Below the pieces are notes generated by a model. That model saw nothing but the letters and a program-made list of their open reading frames with translations, was not told the DNA's origin and did no database searches. Made by a program: the position numbers and the translations under genes. Shown piece by piece: positions 7,778 through 16,498 of a stretch of 64,000 nucleotides of DNA (position 1 is its first letter; the number at the start of each line of letters is the position of its first letter). Origin of the DNA: a virus; IMG/VR virus record IMGVR_UViG_3300024346_010589, positions 1 to 64,000 of that record; one strand, written 5' to 3'.

Positions 7778-8545
7778 TTAAAACTCAGGCAAGTAGTGGT
7801 CAGGAAACCAATTATTCTTGCACTCATTAACCCGATACATTTCAAGACTAGGGTTAATTATCTTCGCCCAACTAGAAAAGGCAGAGTGAGATTTTATAAC
7901 ACATCCACACTTTGATAGAAGTAGCATTTCTAAGATAGAGTTTTTCGTAATAGAAAGCTTGTCGGGATTAGAAGCTAAGGTCTTATGAAAATGTGGAGGT
8001 AAGTGGGTTGACAAAACTGTAACCCCTAAATTTTTAACAAAGCTTATGATAGTTTGTTTGCTATCTGCCTCATCTGATATAACAAAAACTGACTCAAAGC
8101 AACGATCCTTCAGGAAGGATTCTAATTTTAATAAAAAAGCAGTCAAATTAATAATCTTGCAATCTTTATTGTTGGTTAATTTATCTGTACCTCGAAAATG
8201 AATACCTAAGCATTTTTCTGGTATAAAATCTATATCAAGTTGATCTGTAATGCTTGGACAAAATTCAAAATATTCATTGAAATAAAAGTTTGCCTCTTTG
8301 AAATTGGTATACTGGTATCTTTCTATACTTAATAGATCTACTCTTGTATCTGAATTTGTTGTTTGTTTTTTTGGTTTGATGATATGGGGGGTAATCCTAT
8401 CTTGGTCCGAAGGGTTTCCATGGTTTACGTTTCTAATATCCCAATGAGGGTATATCTTATTTTTATATAAATAAGGCAGCCTTGAATTAATCCAGTTTAA
8501 GGATGAGCCAAACAAACCCTCCTCGCTTTCGTTGAAGACTTTCAT
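7778..8545 (-). CDS. fucosyltransferase-like protein (NodZ/O-FucT superfamily)
   Basis: A 255-residue GT-B-like protein. The motif CLGIHFRGTDK (near residues 112-122) matches the GDP-fucose-binding HxRxTD(K/E) loop of alpha-1,6-fucosyltransferases and related enzymes. Later VFVISDEADSK and SKCGCVIKSHSAFSSWAK fit the family's second and third conserved blocks. Two other island genes, at 11991 and 18012, carry variants of the same layout. The phage also encodes Gmd and Fcl, the route to GDP-L-fucose, so fucose transfer is a reasonable prediction. Acceptor and linkage are unknown. Confidence 0.65.
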   Translation of the reverse strand: MKVFNESEEGLFGSSLNWINSRLPYLYKNKIYPHWDIRNVNHGNPSDQDRITPHIIKPKKQTTNSDTRVDLLSIERYQYTNFKEANFYFNEYFEFCPSITDQLDIDFIPEKCLGIHFRGTDKLTNNKDCKIINLTAFLLKLESFLKDRCFESVFVISDEADSKQTIISFVKNLGVTVLSTHLPPHFHKTLASNPDKLSITKNSILEMLLLSKCGCVIKSHSAFSSWAKIINPSLEMYRVNECKNNWFPDHYLPEF

Positions 8546-9192
8546 TTATTAATATTAAATTTTAGTACAGGCTTATCTTGCCATGGGTTTATTTCTACTG
8601 GCAGTATGTTGCATTTCTCTAGATATTTAGCTACCGCAAGGTCTTCGTATATATCGTAGTTTCTAATCTCTGAAAGTTTGTAAAAGTTTTTCCATTTATT
8701 CAAAGACTTGGAACTAAGGAAGTATGTTGTTCCGCCGTCTATCCAGTCGGGGTACCTGCCGCTATATCTTTTGTTGAACCAAGGTGAATCTTCTCTTACT
8801 CTTCCAATGTGCCAGCCGCGCTTTCCGTCGCCGCTTTTGAGCTTGAATCCAGCGTAATCTAGGCCTTCAAGGGACTCGGTTAGTGATTCTTCACGCTCAA
8901 TATTCCAGCGCATGAAATCAACATCATCATCTATCTTCCAGAAGTAATCATAGCTGTCAGCGTATCCGTTATCTGCCAAATATCCATAGATGGCAAACAT
9001 TTTCTCTGGCAGATCTTCATAGAGATCGCGGCATTTTAATTGGATGACATTTTCTTCTATCTGTTTTTCTTCTTTGCCACCAGTAAAGATTAAATAGTCC
9101 CCAAGACCCCACTCATTAACACGAGCCTTTATGTCTTCAACTCTATGAATATATTTGTGACAACAGACGAAAATTTTAAATATTTTTTTCAC
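8542..9192 (-). CDS. GT31-like galactosyltransferase
   Basis: A 216-residue GT-A enzyme. The motif YFWKIDDDVDFMR near residues 83-95 holds the metal-binding DDD. The later GGTTYFLSSKSLNKW and YEDLAVAKYLEK match the donor/acceptor loop and the E-D-V block of GT31 beta-1,3-galactosyl- or N-acetylglucosaminyltransferases. It lacks the N-terminal membrane anchor of eukaryotic members and is soluble. It overlaps both neighbours by 4 nt. Confidence 0.65.
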   Translation of the reverse strand: MKKIFKIFVCCHKYIHRVEDIKARVNEWGLGDYLIFTGGKEEKQIEENVIQLKCRDLYEDLPEKMFAIYGYLADNGYADSYDYFWKIDDDVDFMRWNIEREESLTESLEGLDYAGFKLKSGDGKRGWHIGRVREDSPWFNKRYSGRYPDWIDGGTTYFLSSKSLNKWKNFYKLSEIRNYDIYEDLAVAKYLEKCNILPVEINPWQDKPVLKFNINK

Positions 9193-9818
9193 AATAACCA
9201 GTGGTTGAATTGTTTCATCTTTTGTACTTTGCCTTCTATGGAATCTACACTATTATAATGAACAATAGATGGATTTAATCTTTTATTCCATTTGTACCAG
9301 CGATATCCATTGGGGAAAGAGTCTTGATCAAGCTTGTGGACTTTTAGGCTAGAGTATTTGTCTGATTGTAATTTAGTATGGATATAATTTTGATCGCTTT
9401 GCTCACCATCTAAAACAAATTTCTCGGTTGTGTCAAAAAGATCTACTGTTAAATCAGAAGATTTGACCATATAAAAACCCGTGCAGAGCCTATCAAAATC
9501 ATTTTGCCCAACAATATCGAAATTATCAAGTAATCCATACATGTATTCTGTGGGATCTTTTAGGTAGAAAATATCTAAGTCGGTGCAAAAAACAGTGTAA
9601 CCTTGTTTTAATAACTGATGGGTGTGATCTAATTTTTTGTATACGGTATCCAGGAAGCCTTGACTTTGCCAGTCCCCCGATTTTGTCTCAACATTTATAA
9701 CCTCAACACTGGAAATAATTGAATCAAAAGAAGATGTGTTGGCTAAGAAATTATCACGAATAGATTTGTATCTATTGTCTCCCGAACTAATTACAGAAAT
9801 TAATTTTAAATTAGTCAT
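9189..9818 (-). CDS. GT77-like nucleotide-diphospho-sugar transferase
   Basis: It starts at the ATG at 9816-9818 (MTNLKLISVISSGDN), giving 209 residues and an 8-nt overlap with the upstream GT17-like gene. An in-frame start 140 bp upstream would lie deep inside that gene and is rejected. The motif YTVFCTDLDIFYLKDP carries the DxD and the L-K-D-P that follows it in the Nucleotid_trans (GT77) family. CTGFYMVKSSDLT and SDQNYIHTKL are the later conserved blocks. A second member lies at 15773-16498. Sugar specificity cannot be read from the sequence. Confidence 0.65.
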   Translation of the reverse strand: MTNLKLISVISSGDNRYKSIRDNFLANTSSFDSIISSVEVINVETKSGDWQSQGFLDTVYKKLDHTHQLLKQGYTVFCTDLDIFYLKDPTEYMYGLLDNFDIVGQNDFDRLCTGFYMVKSSDLTVDLFDTTEKFVLDGEQSDQNYIHTKLQSDKYSSLKVHKLDQDSFPNGYRWYKWNKRLNPSIVHYNSVDSIEGKVQKMKQFNHWLL

Positions 9819-10602
9819 AGGTGATATAATTTTTAAAGACAGGATAATTTTTATCGAATTTTTCTGATTGCTTTTCGCCTTGAATGTCAAGCCCTGATTT
9901 AATTCTAAACTTAACAATATCGATATTTTGTAACAATTCGTCAACCCATTCTTCTCCATTGTGGGCGAAGCTTTTTAATTTAACGATTAAATCTTCAGGT
10001 TTCATGAACCAAGACGCATGCCAGCCAGATAATTCCTGTTTCTTGATCGGCTGGGAGAATTTAGGATGATCCCATCGCCAACCGCATTGCATACCCCTCC
10101 AGTGGGGCATTCTTTTTTGAAGCTCCCTCCAGTAGGAGAAAATAATACTGTGATGTTGCCATGCTCCTAGGTAGCAATCCCAGGATACGTTAAACCAATG
10201 AGGCTGGACAAGCAAGACTGTGTCTTTGGGTAACTCGTTTTTGTAGTTAGTGATTAATTCTGTGTCTATAATTTCATCTAGATCACAAAAAGAAACGATA
10301 TCGTCGTCGTTTAAGTTTAGCAATGAGACTCCTTTTAGTAATACCTCATATCTTTGAGTATATTCCCTACTCCAATTGTCTTTCCCCCTGGTGTCGCTTT
10401 TTACATGAACAATCTTGTCGGAAAATTTAGAAAACATTTGTTTGTTCTCCTCAAAGTAAAGTGGTTTTTTATTGCCGCTAAATGTCCAGCAGTTTTCGTA
10501 AATCACAAACTTATCTACATAATCATTTAATTCATGCAGCCTAAAATTAAGAACATCGAGCTCATTGTTAAACATAAAAGCATCTATAACCTGAGGCTTC
10601 AT
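9811..10602 (-). CDS. GT17-like N-acetylglucosaminyltransferase family protein
   Basis: A protein of about 263 residues. The opening VIDAFMFNNELDVLNFRLHEL followed by DKFVIYE and FSGNKKPLYF is characteristic of GT17 (the beta-1,4-mannosyl-glycoprotein GlcNAc-transferase III family). The acidic DDDIVSFCDLDEIID matches its metal site. C-terminal blocks with HWRGMQ and GWHASWF also fit. ATG codons exist at 10602 and 10608; I prefer 10602 because it makes an ATGA overlap with the upstream stop. There is no signal anchor, so it is cytosolic. Related GT17 genes occur in large viruses and marine bacteria. Confidence 0.7.
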   Translation of the reverse strand: MKPQVIDAFMFNNELDVLNFRLHELNDYVDKFVIYENCWTFSGNKKPLYFEENKQMFSKFSDKIVHVKSDTRGKDNWSREYTQRYEVLLKGVSLLNLNDDDIVSFCDLDEIIDTELITNYKNELPKDTVLLVQPHWFNVSWDCYLGAWQHHSIIFSYWRELQKRMPHWRGMQCGWRWDHPKFSQPIKKQELSGWHASWFMKPEDLIVKLKSFAHNGEEWVDELLQNIDIVKFRIKSGLDIQGEKQSEKFDKNYPVFKNYITYD

Positions 10603-11330
10603 GACCATTTTTGGTTGAAATAACTTTTACCTATTGACCGAGTTTCGTCTCTATTGATCGTCTCATGATCAAGATGATACCCAATACAATTAGTATTAAG
10701 GATGGTATCATGCCCATCTAGTTGAGCTCGTCGGGCAAAATCAAAATCCTCTCCGCCCCAACCTTTAAACTCTTCATCTAGCCCTCCGAGTTTTTTAAAA
10801 ATATCAGCAGGGCAAGACCAGTTGCCGCCATACATGTATCGCGGAGGTATCTTTTTGCCGTGATGTAATTGTGGTTTTTTGAGCCCAGAAATATAATCCT
10901 TTCTTCTATCCTCTGTCGCTATTAAATCTATCGACCAAAAGTTGTGCCGTATTTTTTCTTTTGTTATAGATTTTACATAATCAATTGGTATTGATGGGTA
11001 ACTGCCAGCAATTAAATAGTTATTAAATTTTGAATGCTCCTCTATTCTTTTGGGGTGAGATATAATATCTGAATTGCCAAAAATGAATCTATCTCCTGTA
11101 GCTAATTCGGCACCGCGATTCCAAATATATGCAAGCCTATAGCCTTCATTGGGGCGGCTAAAATATTGTATTCCTTCTTTTTCTAAATATTCTATGGTGC
11201 CATCTGTTGAGCCATCATCTGCTATAATAATCTCAAAGTCTTTTTCTGTTTGATGGCGCAGGCTTTCAATGCTTAACTCGAGTGCGGATAGGTTATTGTA
11301 AGAAGACAAGATGATTGAGGCTTTAAGCAT
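10599..11330 (-). CDS. family 2 glycosyltransferase with GT7-type C terminus
   Basis: About 243 residues from ATG 11328-11330; a GTG three codons upstream is the alternative. The N-terminal GT2 fold has SIILSSYNNLSALELSI, then EIIIADDGSTDGT (nucleotide site) and FIFGNSDII. The C-terminal half has GGNWSCPADIFKKLGGLDEEF followed by GWGGEDFDFARRAQLDG, the galactosyltransferase (GT7_C) block with the ED dyad. This is a typical polymer or O-antigen side-chain enzyme. It overlaps the neighbours on both sides. Confidence 0.8.
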   Translation of the reverse strand: MLKASIILSSYNNLSALELSIESLRHQTEKDFEIIIADDGSTDGTIEYLEKEGIQYFSRPNEGYRLAYIWNRGAELATGDRFIFGNSDIISHPKRIEEHSKFNNYLIAGSYPSIPIDYVKSITKEKIRHNFWSIDLIATEDRRKDYISGLKKPQLHHGKKIPPRYMYGGNWSCPADIFKKLGGLDEEFKGWGGEDFDFARRAQLDGHDTILNTNCIGYHLDHETINRDETRSIGKSYFNQKWS

Positions 11331-11982
11331 AACTAACACTTTCCCCTGTTTTATTTTTATTCCATTTCTTTAAATTATATTGCTCGCCCCATTTTCTGCC
11401 AGCATCTTCGAATACGCCGTTGAAGTTAATTCGGTTTACATCCTTTAGGTGGCTCGAATCTTCTGATCTAGTTTTTTTGTGGTGATTAATCAACAGCTGC
11501 TCTGGATCAATTGAAGTCTCTGAAGCAGCAAAAGGTTCGTATACGTTTTTTACAAAGAAATCTTTGCTCCACATAGTTGGGTTAAATGAGAATTCAAAAA
11601 AGTGATGAAAGTGAAAGCCAATATATTCATAATCACTATCTATTAATTCGCGCATGTTAAATGGAATAAGTAGATCCCAATCATCTTCAAGCCACATTAC
11701 GTAACCATCAAGATTGTCTAGTTCATTATGCGCAGAACTGATCACGCGTTTTGCCGCCGAATAAAAACAGGCTTTGTCTGAAATATGCAAGTCTTGGGAG
11801 CCCCCATTGAAAGATTTTAAGTTATTTGTGGCTTCTTCTGTTTTTTTAAACGGAGAATCTAAGTTAATAAACCATTTATAACTGACACCCTGATCTTCCA
11901 ATATTTTTAAAAAAGGCGGCAGCGTTTGATTGTGTAAATCAGGCCTATCAATTGCGGTAGTTAATATATATAAGTTATACAT
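11323..11982 (-). CDS. putative glycosyltransferase (GT-A-like)
   Basis: A 219-residue protein with an N-terminal strand LYILTTAIDRPDLHNQTLP, typical of GT-A enzymes, and a central YVMWLEDDWDLL (near residues 93-104) that looks like a DxD-type metal motif. His- and Phe-rich segments (IGFHFHHFFEFSF) follow. No family could be assigned with confidence. It overlaps the downstream GT2 gene by 8 nt. The context of transferases on both sides supports the call more than the motif does. Confidence 0.5.
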   Translation of the reverse strand: MYNLYILTTAIDRPDLHNQTLPPFLKILEDQGVSYKWFINLDSPFKKTEEATNNLKSFNGGSQDLHISDKACFYSAAKRVISSAHNELDNLDGYVMWLEDDWDLLIPFNMRELIDSDYEYIGFHFHHFFEFSFNPTMWSKDFFVKNVYEPFAASETSIDPEQLLINHHKKTRSEDSSHLKDVNRINFNGVFEDAGRKWGEQYNLKKWNKNKTGESVSYA

Positions 11983-11990
11983 TATCAGTA

Positions 11991-12848
11991 TTATTTAATC
12001 CATTCTCCCCTACGATATTGTAAGACTTCTGTGACCCCACCCCTATATAGACACATTGCATGAGAAACGTGAGACGTGTTAATTATAATACTTTTCAATT
12101 GAGAAAACAAGCAAACAACAGAAAGCATATATTTAGAATTTTCGGTTTGACCTGTGTTGGAAAGGCGAAGCTCTTTATGTACGCCATCTCCTGTTCTGCT
12201 AACTTGAAGTTCTTGTATCATTACTGAATTATTGATGGAAGCTAAAAAAAGATCCTTGAAGTCTGGGTCGTCTGTTTGCAGGAGCACTTTGCTGTATTCT
12301 CCTTTTGCGAGAGCCTCAAGGGTTTTTTCGATATATTCTTTGTGTGATGGTAGTTGCTCTTCTTTTGCTTTGTCAGTGCCCCTGTAGTAAACGCCTAGGG
12401 TGTTTTTAACATCTATTTTGTATTTTTCAATTAAACTAAATGTTAAGGATTTAATCTCAAAACTGGGAGAAAAGTATTTTTCCCACAAAGGGCGTATTGC
12501 TTCGAAGTTTTGCTCTCTATAAGGTCTGGAGGCAAAAATTATAGGAACCTTAAATCGGTTTAATCCTGGATCAGAGTACACGGATAGGAGTTCGTGGACA
12601 TTTATAGATTCATTAATGCAAAAAAACATATCGTATAAATCTTTGGACTCTTCGCAGGACATTGATATGCCGTCGTCTATATTCACGGAGTATGGTAATA
12701 TCTTGCATGAATTATAAGCCAAAACTATACTATTTAATGCCGAAAAAGTACATGCAAAAAAACCACCCTTATGATGATCTATTAAACTATAAGAGTAAAC
12801 ATCCTTGCAGGAGTAAAAGCCCTTCCAGTAGGAATTAAGAATAGTCAC
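11991..12848 (-). CDS. fucosyltransferase-like protein (NodZ/O-FucT superfamily), second copy
   Basis: A 285-residue GT-B-like protein. TLGVYYRGTDKAKEE (near residues 134-148) is the GDP-sugar loop seen also in the gene at 7778, with Tyr replacing the first His. KVLLQTDDPDFKDLF and FSQLKSIIINTSHVSHAM are the later conserved blocks. The N-terminal region (GFFACTFSALNSIV) is unlike copy one. The missing His could alter donor choice or activity. The gene overlaps the upstream GT8-like gene by 4 nt. Confidence 0.6.
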   Translation of the reverse strand: MTILNSYWKGFYSCKDVYSYSLIDHHKGGFFACTFSALNSIVLAYNSCKILPYSVNIDDGISMSCEESKDLYDMFFCINESINVHELLSVYSDPGLNRFKVPIIFASRPYREQNFEAIRPLWEKYFSPSFEIKSLTFSLIEKYKIDVKNTLGVYYRGTDKAKEEQLPSHKEYIEKTLEALAKGEYSKVLLQTDDPDFKDLFLASINNSVMIQELQVSRTGDGVHKELRLSNTGQTENSKYMLSVVCLFSQLKSIIINTSHVSHAMCLYRGGVTEVLQYRRGEWIK

Positions 12849-13585
12849 GGATTAAAACCCCTCATGTGGAAAATTTTAGTTTTTGAAAAGTCCCAGTTGT
12901 CATCTTTTAGTGATTGATATTGAGCGTTGCGGCAGTTCCATATCCTCGAGTCAAGTATGTCGAACGACACTGACTTGGATAAATTTATTAAATCTACAAT
13001 TCTTTTTGGTTTGCCATCTGCAGGTTTATACAACAACCTATAGAGATTATTAAAGTGTCCTTGGTCGTCTGGGGTTTTGTTGTGCGGGGAGCTGCCGGAA
13101 TGAATCGCTTTATATTTAGTCTTGCTCATGGATTCATACCACTCTTTCACGAATTTATTAACGCTGGTAGATTTTCCATTAAAAGCAATTACGCCAGTAT
13201 TGCGTGTTTCAGGGTTAAGGAATTCACTACTAACGCATATGTCGAAAGAATCAAGCCTTAAGAATAATTCCGAAATATCTTGAGAGACATAAGTATCGCA
13301 ATCCAGGAAGAGAGTTTTGTCGTATGGAGAATTAAGCATGCCAAGAACTTTAGGCAAGAAACCATAATCGTTATTGATCTCGATCACCTCGTAGCCCTCC
13401 GGTGAGGAAATGATTTCTTTGTAGTCGGAGAAGACGGTTATTGGTAGTTCCGGATTAGAGCGACGTAACGAATTTATAGAGCGAAGAACGTCGGCTAAAA
13501 TTGATTTTTTTGAACTGTTAAACTTAGCTGGAGAGGGTGAGGTGTTAGGGTCTACAGCAACGTAAATTACTCCTTTATCATTCAC
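12845..13585 (-). CDS. GT8-like glycosyltransferase
   Basis: A 246-residue GT-A protein. GVIYVAVDPNTSP at the N terminus and DKTLFLDCDTYVSQDISELF near residues 89-108, with a DxD core, are typical of GT8 or glycogenin-like enzymes. The later ETRNTGVIAFNGKS and TPDDQGHFNNLYR correspond to the substrate and DQ blocks. The C terminus contains an H-x-R (FHMRGF) where many members have a metal-binding His. It overlaps the GHKL ATPase gene upstream by 8 nt. Confidence 0.65.
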   Translation of the reverse strand: MNDKGVIYVAVDPNTSPSPAKFNSSKKSILADVLRSINSLRRSNPELPITVFSDYKEIISSPEGYEVIEINNDYGFLPKVLGMLNSPYDKTLFLDCDTYVSQDISELFLRLDSFDICVSSEFLNPETRNTGVIAFNGKSTSVNKFVKEWYESMSKTKYKAIHSGSSPHNKTPDDQGHFNNLYRLLYKPADGKPKRIVDLINLSKSVSFDILDSRIWNCRNAQYQSLKDDNWDFSKTKIFHMRGFNP

Positions 13586-15308
13586 TCTTCTTCTTTATTT
13601 GAGCGTATTTATTAGAATAGAAGTCACTAATAGCTTCGTCTAGATCGGCAGGCTTAGCCAAAGGATTCTTGTACATTGATATCTCTCTAATAAGTAGTTC
13701 GGAAATATGAAGAGACAATAAAAATGGGGAATTTTCTTCGTAGAATCTCTTGAATTTAGGGTTGCCGTTGTTGATTAATATGGTAAAATCAGATATATCA
13801 TCAACCTTGGACATTGATTTAGATTCTTCCTCTCCAAAATCAATAATTCTATATCTTAGTCTTTTTGATTGTTTTAATTTTTGGTTTTTATACTTGTTCC
13901 ACAGTGGAGGGACGTTGTCTTCGGGCTTAGGCTCCTCATCTTCTTCTGGTTCTGGTTCGAGCTCTTCTTCTGGTTCTGGCTCAAAAACCCATTCTTTATC
14001 AATTGTGAGCTCTGCAAATTTCTCTAACTCTTTTCTTTCTTCTTCTTCTTTCTTTTCTTCCTCAGTAAGCTCTTCTGGTTCTTCGTCATCCTCCTCTTCT
14101 TCAGTGTCCCATAAATCAGAAAAGTCTTCGTCTTCAAAATATTCAGCAAGCATGCTTGATACCTCGTTAGCAAGAGCGTCAAGGATATTCATTTTTTCTT
14201 CGGAGTTCAATTTAATATATTCAACGATCCACTCGAGTAGAACTTTATAAACTCTTTCGTAAAAAGGGTTGGTTATGGGGTGGTCACTCCTTAACCCATG
14301 ATGAGAGAGATCTTTGGCTGGCATTCCAGTACTATCCATAACTTCAGAGAGGTCGTCGCAAGAAATAAAACCAATCAACTTATTAAACACATCATAAATT
14401 TTATCCTTATCTTTTATTTCTTCTTTGTTTTTTTCTTCCAACCATTCTAGTGTTGATTCTAGTAAGTCTTGGTCGGACAAGTTAAGCGAGCAGATTTTAA
14501 CCTTTGATATTATTTCAATGTTTTTGAGTGGGTGGTTTTTAATTAAGCCACGATTATAAATTAATGATAATCTAAATTCGATATTACTGGTGCGCTTTTC
14601 TCCGTAGTAGTCGTATTCAAATTCACGCCTAATAATAGGAACATTAGAGCCAGGAAGTTTGTATGAAAAGTCTAAACTTTCCCCATTAAGGATTAGGTCG
14701 AATTTCTTACCTTCTTTTTCAAGCTGCGGCAAAAGAAAGCCAAAGAAAGTGCAAAGCTCATTTTTAATTTGACCAGAAGGCCAGCCCTCTTTTTGTATAT
14801 GGTCTTTTAGGGTTGCAATAGTTATCTTTGTTCCAGACTCTGTGAGTATAGAGCATTCTTCTGGGCTTATTTCAGTAAGCTCAGGAGAGTAATCGTTCAA
14901 AAATTCGACGCCAGAAGGCTTGTATTCAACAATAAAGCATTTGCCGTGGATATTCTTTGTTTCAATGATCCAATGTATATCAATCTCGTTGGAGAGTTTG
15001 TCGTTTGCGAGTTTACCACCTATTCCCATTTGACCAAGCTTCACGCCTTTACCACCAGTCATGTCGTAGGAATTTCCAAAGACAAAGTATTTCTCAAAAC
15101 CGCTCATGCCGTTTTCATCTTTTTCATGATCAAACCCTTGGCCGTCGTCGATTATAGTTGCGCATGTATCGTTAAAATCAATACGGCAAAATGTAGAGAA
15201 ATTTTGTATCGAGTTTTTTACAAGCTCAGTAAAGGCTTGAGGTATGTTTACTGTTGATTGAAGCAAGCGACTAAGGTTTGCTCCTGTTTGTATTTTTATT
15301 TGTTCCAT
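13578..15308 (-). CDS. GHKL (Hsp90/MutL-type) ATPase with acidic middle region
   Basis: A 576-residue protein. The Bergerat ATP site is clear: N box FTELVKNSIQN (E28, N32), G1 box IIDDGQGFD (52-60) and G2 box LGQMGIGGKL (91-100). This places it in the HATPase_c_3 group with MORC, MutL and Hsp90. Residues 400-475 are extremely acidic (Glu/Asp runs mixed with Pro), followed by a basic folded C-terminal domain. Family members dimerise on ATP binding and act as DNA clamps or chaperones; which applies here is unknown. It lies within the glycan island, yet nothing suggests a sugar role. A GTGTATAATATAT element precedes it. Confidence 0.75.
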   Translation of the reverse strand: MEQIKIQTGANLSRLLQSTVNIPQAFTELVKNSIQNFSTFCRIDFNDTCATIIDDGQGFDHEKDENGMSGFEKYFVFGNSYDMTGGKGVKLGQMGIGGKLANDKLSNEIDIHWIIETKNIHGKCFIVEYKPSGVEFLNDYSPELTEISPEECSILTESGTKITIATLKDHIQKEGWPSGQIKNELCTFFGFLLPQLEKEGKKFDLILNGESLDFSYKLPGSNVPIIRREFEYDYYGEKRTSNIEFRLSLIYNRGLIKNHPLKNIEIISKVKICSLNLSDQDLLESTLEWLEEKNKEEIKDKDKIYDVFNKLIGFISCDDLSEVMDSTGMPAKDLSHHGLRSDHPITNPFYERVYKVLLEWIVEYIKLNSEEKMNILDALANEVSSMLAEYFEDEDFSDLWDTEEEEDDEEPEELTEEEKKEEEERKELEKFAELTIDKEWVFEPEPEEELEPEPEEDEEPKPEDNVPPLWNKYKNQKLKQSKRLRYRIIDFGEEESKSMSKVDDISDFTILINNGNPKFKRFYEENSPFLLSLHISELLIREISMYKNPLAKPADLDEAISDFYSNKYAQIKKKSE

Positions 15309-15314
15309 GATATA

Positions 15315-15785
15315 TTATACACTATATAGAAGTTCTGTTCTGTTTTGTTTTATAAGTTTAGCTTTATCCTTCATGAATAATTCTATGTCTTTTTTGTTTT
15401 GTTTAAAGTCTTTTGTTTTAACTGGGTTGATAGCTATACAGAAATGTTTGATTGTATACTTGGAAAAATCGATAGACTCTAAAACTTCAAGCGAGATGTC
15501 AGGGTCAAGTATTGATAAGAAGTCAATAGATGTTGATGAATCGCATAGAGATTTGTAAACTTTATGCCCCAAATACTTTTCCCCAACAAATACGTTTGAG
15601 TCTTTTGTGTTTTTGAATGGGCTAATTTCGACACATGTCAAATGTTTTGCAAAGTTTGTTTTGCGCAAAAACCAACGATCACTTAACCATTTACTTGTTG
15701 AATTGACAACTTCACCGCTATAAAGCTTTATTAAATTAATAATATGCTTATTCGGGCCTTCAAGATGTGAGATTAAATTTTCCAT
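15315..15785 (-). CDS. short FkbM-methyltransferase-like protein
   Basis: A 156-residue protein. The segment IDFLSILDPDISLEVLESIDF (about residues 86-106) and the following KYTIKHFCIAIN match the C-terminal core of FkbM methyltransferases, which usually reads D-x-E-G-x-E then VL-x-x-I-D-F. Here the acidic/Gly motif is PDIS, so key residues are missing. The N-terminal half keeps the spacing of the SAM region (SKWLSDRWFLRK, then CVEISPF) but lacks the Gly-rich motif I. It may be a degenerate or non-enzymatic family member. Its 3' end overlaps the GTGTA element in front of the GHKL gene. Confidence 0.4.
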   Translation of the reverse strand: MENLISHLEGPNKHIINLIKLYSGEVVNSTSKWLSDRWFLRKTNFAKHLTCVEISPFKNTKDSNVFVGEKYLGHKVYKSLCDSSTSIDFLSILDPDISLEVLESIDFSKYTIKHFCIAINPVKTKDFKQNKKDIELFMKDKAKLIKQNRTELLYSV

Positions 15786-16498
15786 AGTCCTCTATCTATA
15801 AATGATTGTTTTTTATGCTCAGCTTCTTTTCTTGTGTTTGGATGCCAGACGTATGTTTCTTCTTCTATTGGGCCGCGCTTAACTAGAGGCTTTGATAGCC
15901 CAAGCAATGAGACGTTTAAGTCATTGGTAATGATTAGCTCATCTCCATTGTCGAGCGGGCTAATTGATGGATTATTACTCAATAAGAATTCATTGAAGTT
16001 TTTTTGATCTGACCCTTTGATTTCTCTTGTGTTTAGAAACCTGTCAAGGTAATTAACTGTTTCATTATTGCTTCGAAAGAATATCCAGCCCATGCAGCAT
16101 GTGAACCCAAAAGCTTCTGCAACTTCAGGGGGGAATGCTCCGCTATGCCTAACGGTTGACATTATGATGTCTTGATTGTTGGCCTCTATTAAATTAGGTA
16201 TAGGGTTTTTGAGCCAAAGCGCATCAGTATCTGAATGAATAATGTCATAACCTTCTTCTAGGTACTTTTTAAATATCAAAATACGGCGCATGGTATGCTT
16301 GCAGCCAGAAATCCAATCATCATTAAATTCATCTAGAACTCTTGAGTGACAACCATGAAATTTCAAGTATTCATCGGATTCAGCGTCAAGACATAAAACT
16401 TCATAATTATCTATAGATAAAGCTTCTAAATGTTTGACCCAATTTAGAGCTATTTCCCTATAAGGGTAATTGCAAAATGATATAATTTTAAGGTTCAT
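15773..16498 (-). CDS. GT77-like nucleotide-diphospho-sugar transferase, second copy
   Basis: About 241 residues from ATG 16496-16498, which makes a classical ATGA overlap with the upstream stop; an ATG at 16510 is the alternative. YDIIHSDTDALWLKNP (near residues 84-99) contains the DxD and L-K-N-P of the Nucleotid_trans family. The later CCMGWIFFRSNNETV and SDQKNFNEFLL blocks match. The sequence is clearly related in design to the gene at 9189-9818 but diverged. Soluble, no anchor. Confidence 0.7.
   Translation of the reverse strand: MNLKIISFCNYPYREIALNWVKHLEALSIDNYEVLCLDAESDEYLKFHGCHSRVLDEFNDDWISGCKHTMRRILIFKKYLEEGYDIIHSDTDALWLKNPIPNLIEANNQDIIMSTVRHSGAFPPEVAEAFGFTCCMGWIFFRSNNETVNYLDRFLNTREIKGSDQKNFNEFLLSNNPSISPLDNGDELIITNDLNVSLLGLSKPLVKRGPIEEETYVWHPNTRKEAEHKKQSFIDRGLWKI

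Noticed and set aside
9819-9959. N-terminal extension of the GT77-like gene
   Set aside because: The extra residues lie inside the GT17-like gene and do not resemble the family; ATG at 9818 begins the conserved strand.
13750-14250. Ser-rich plus-strand open frame
   Set aside because: It mirrors the acidic Glu/Asp region of the GHKL ATPase.
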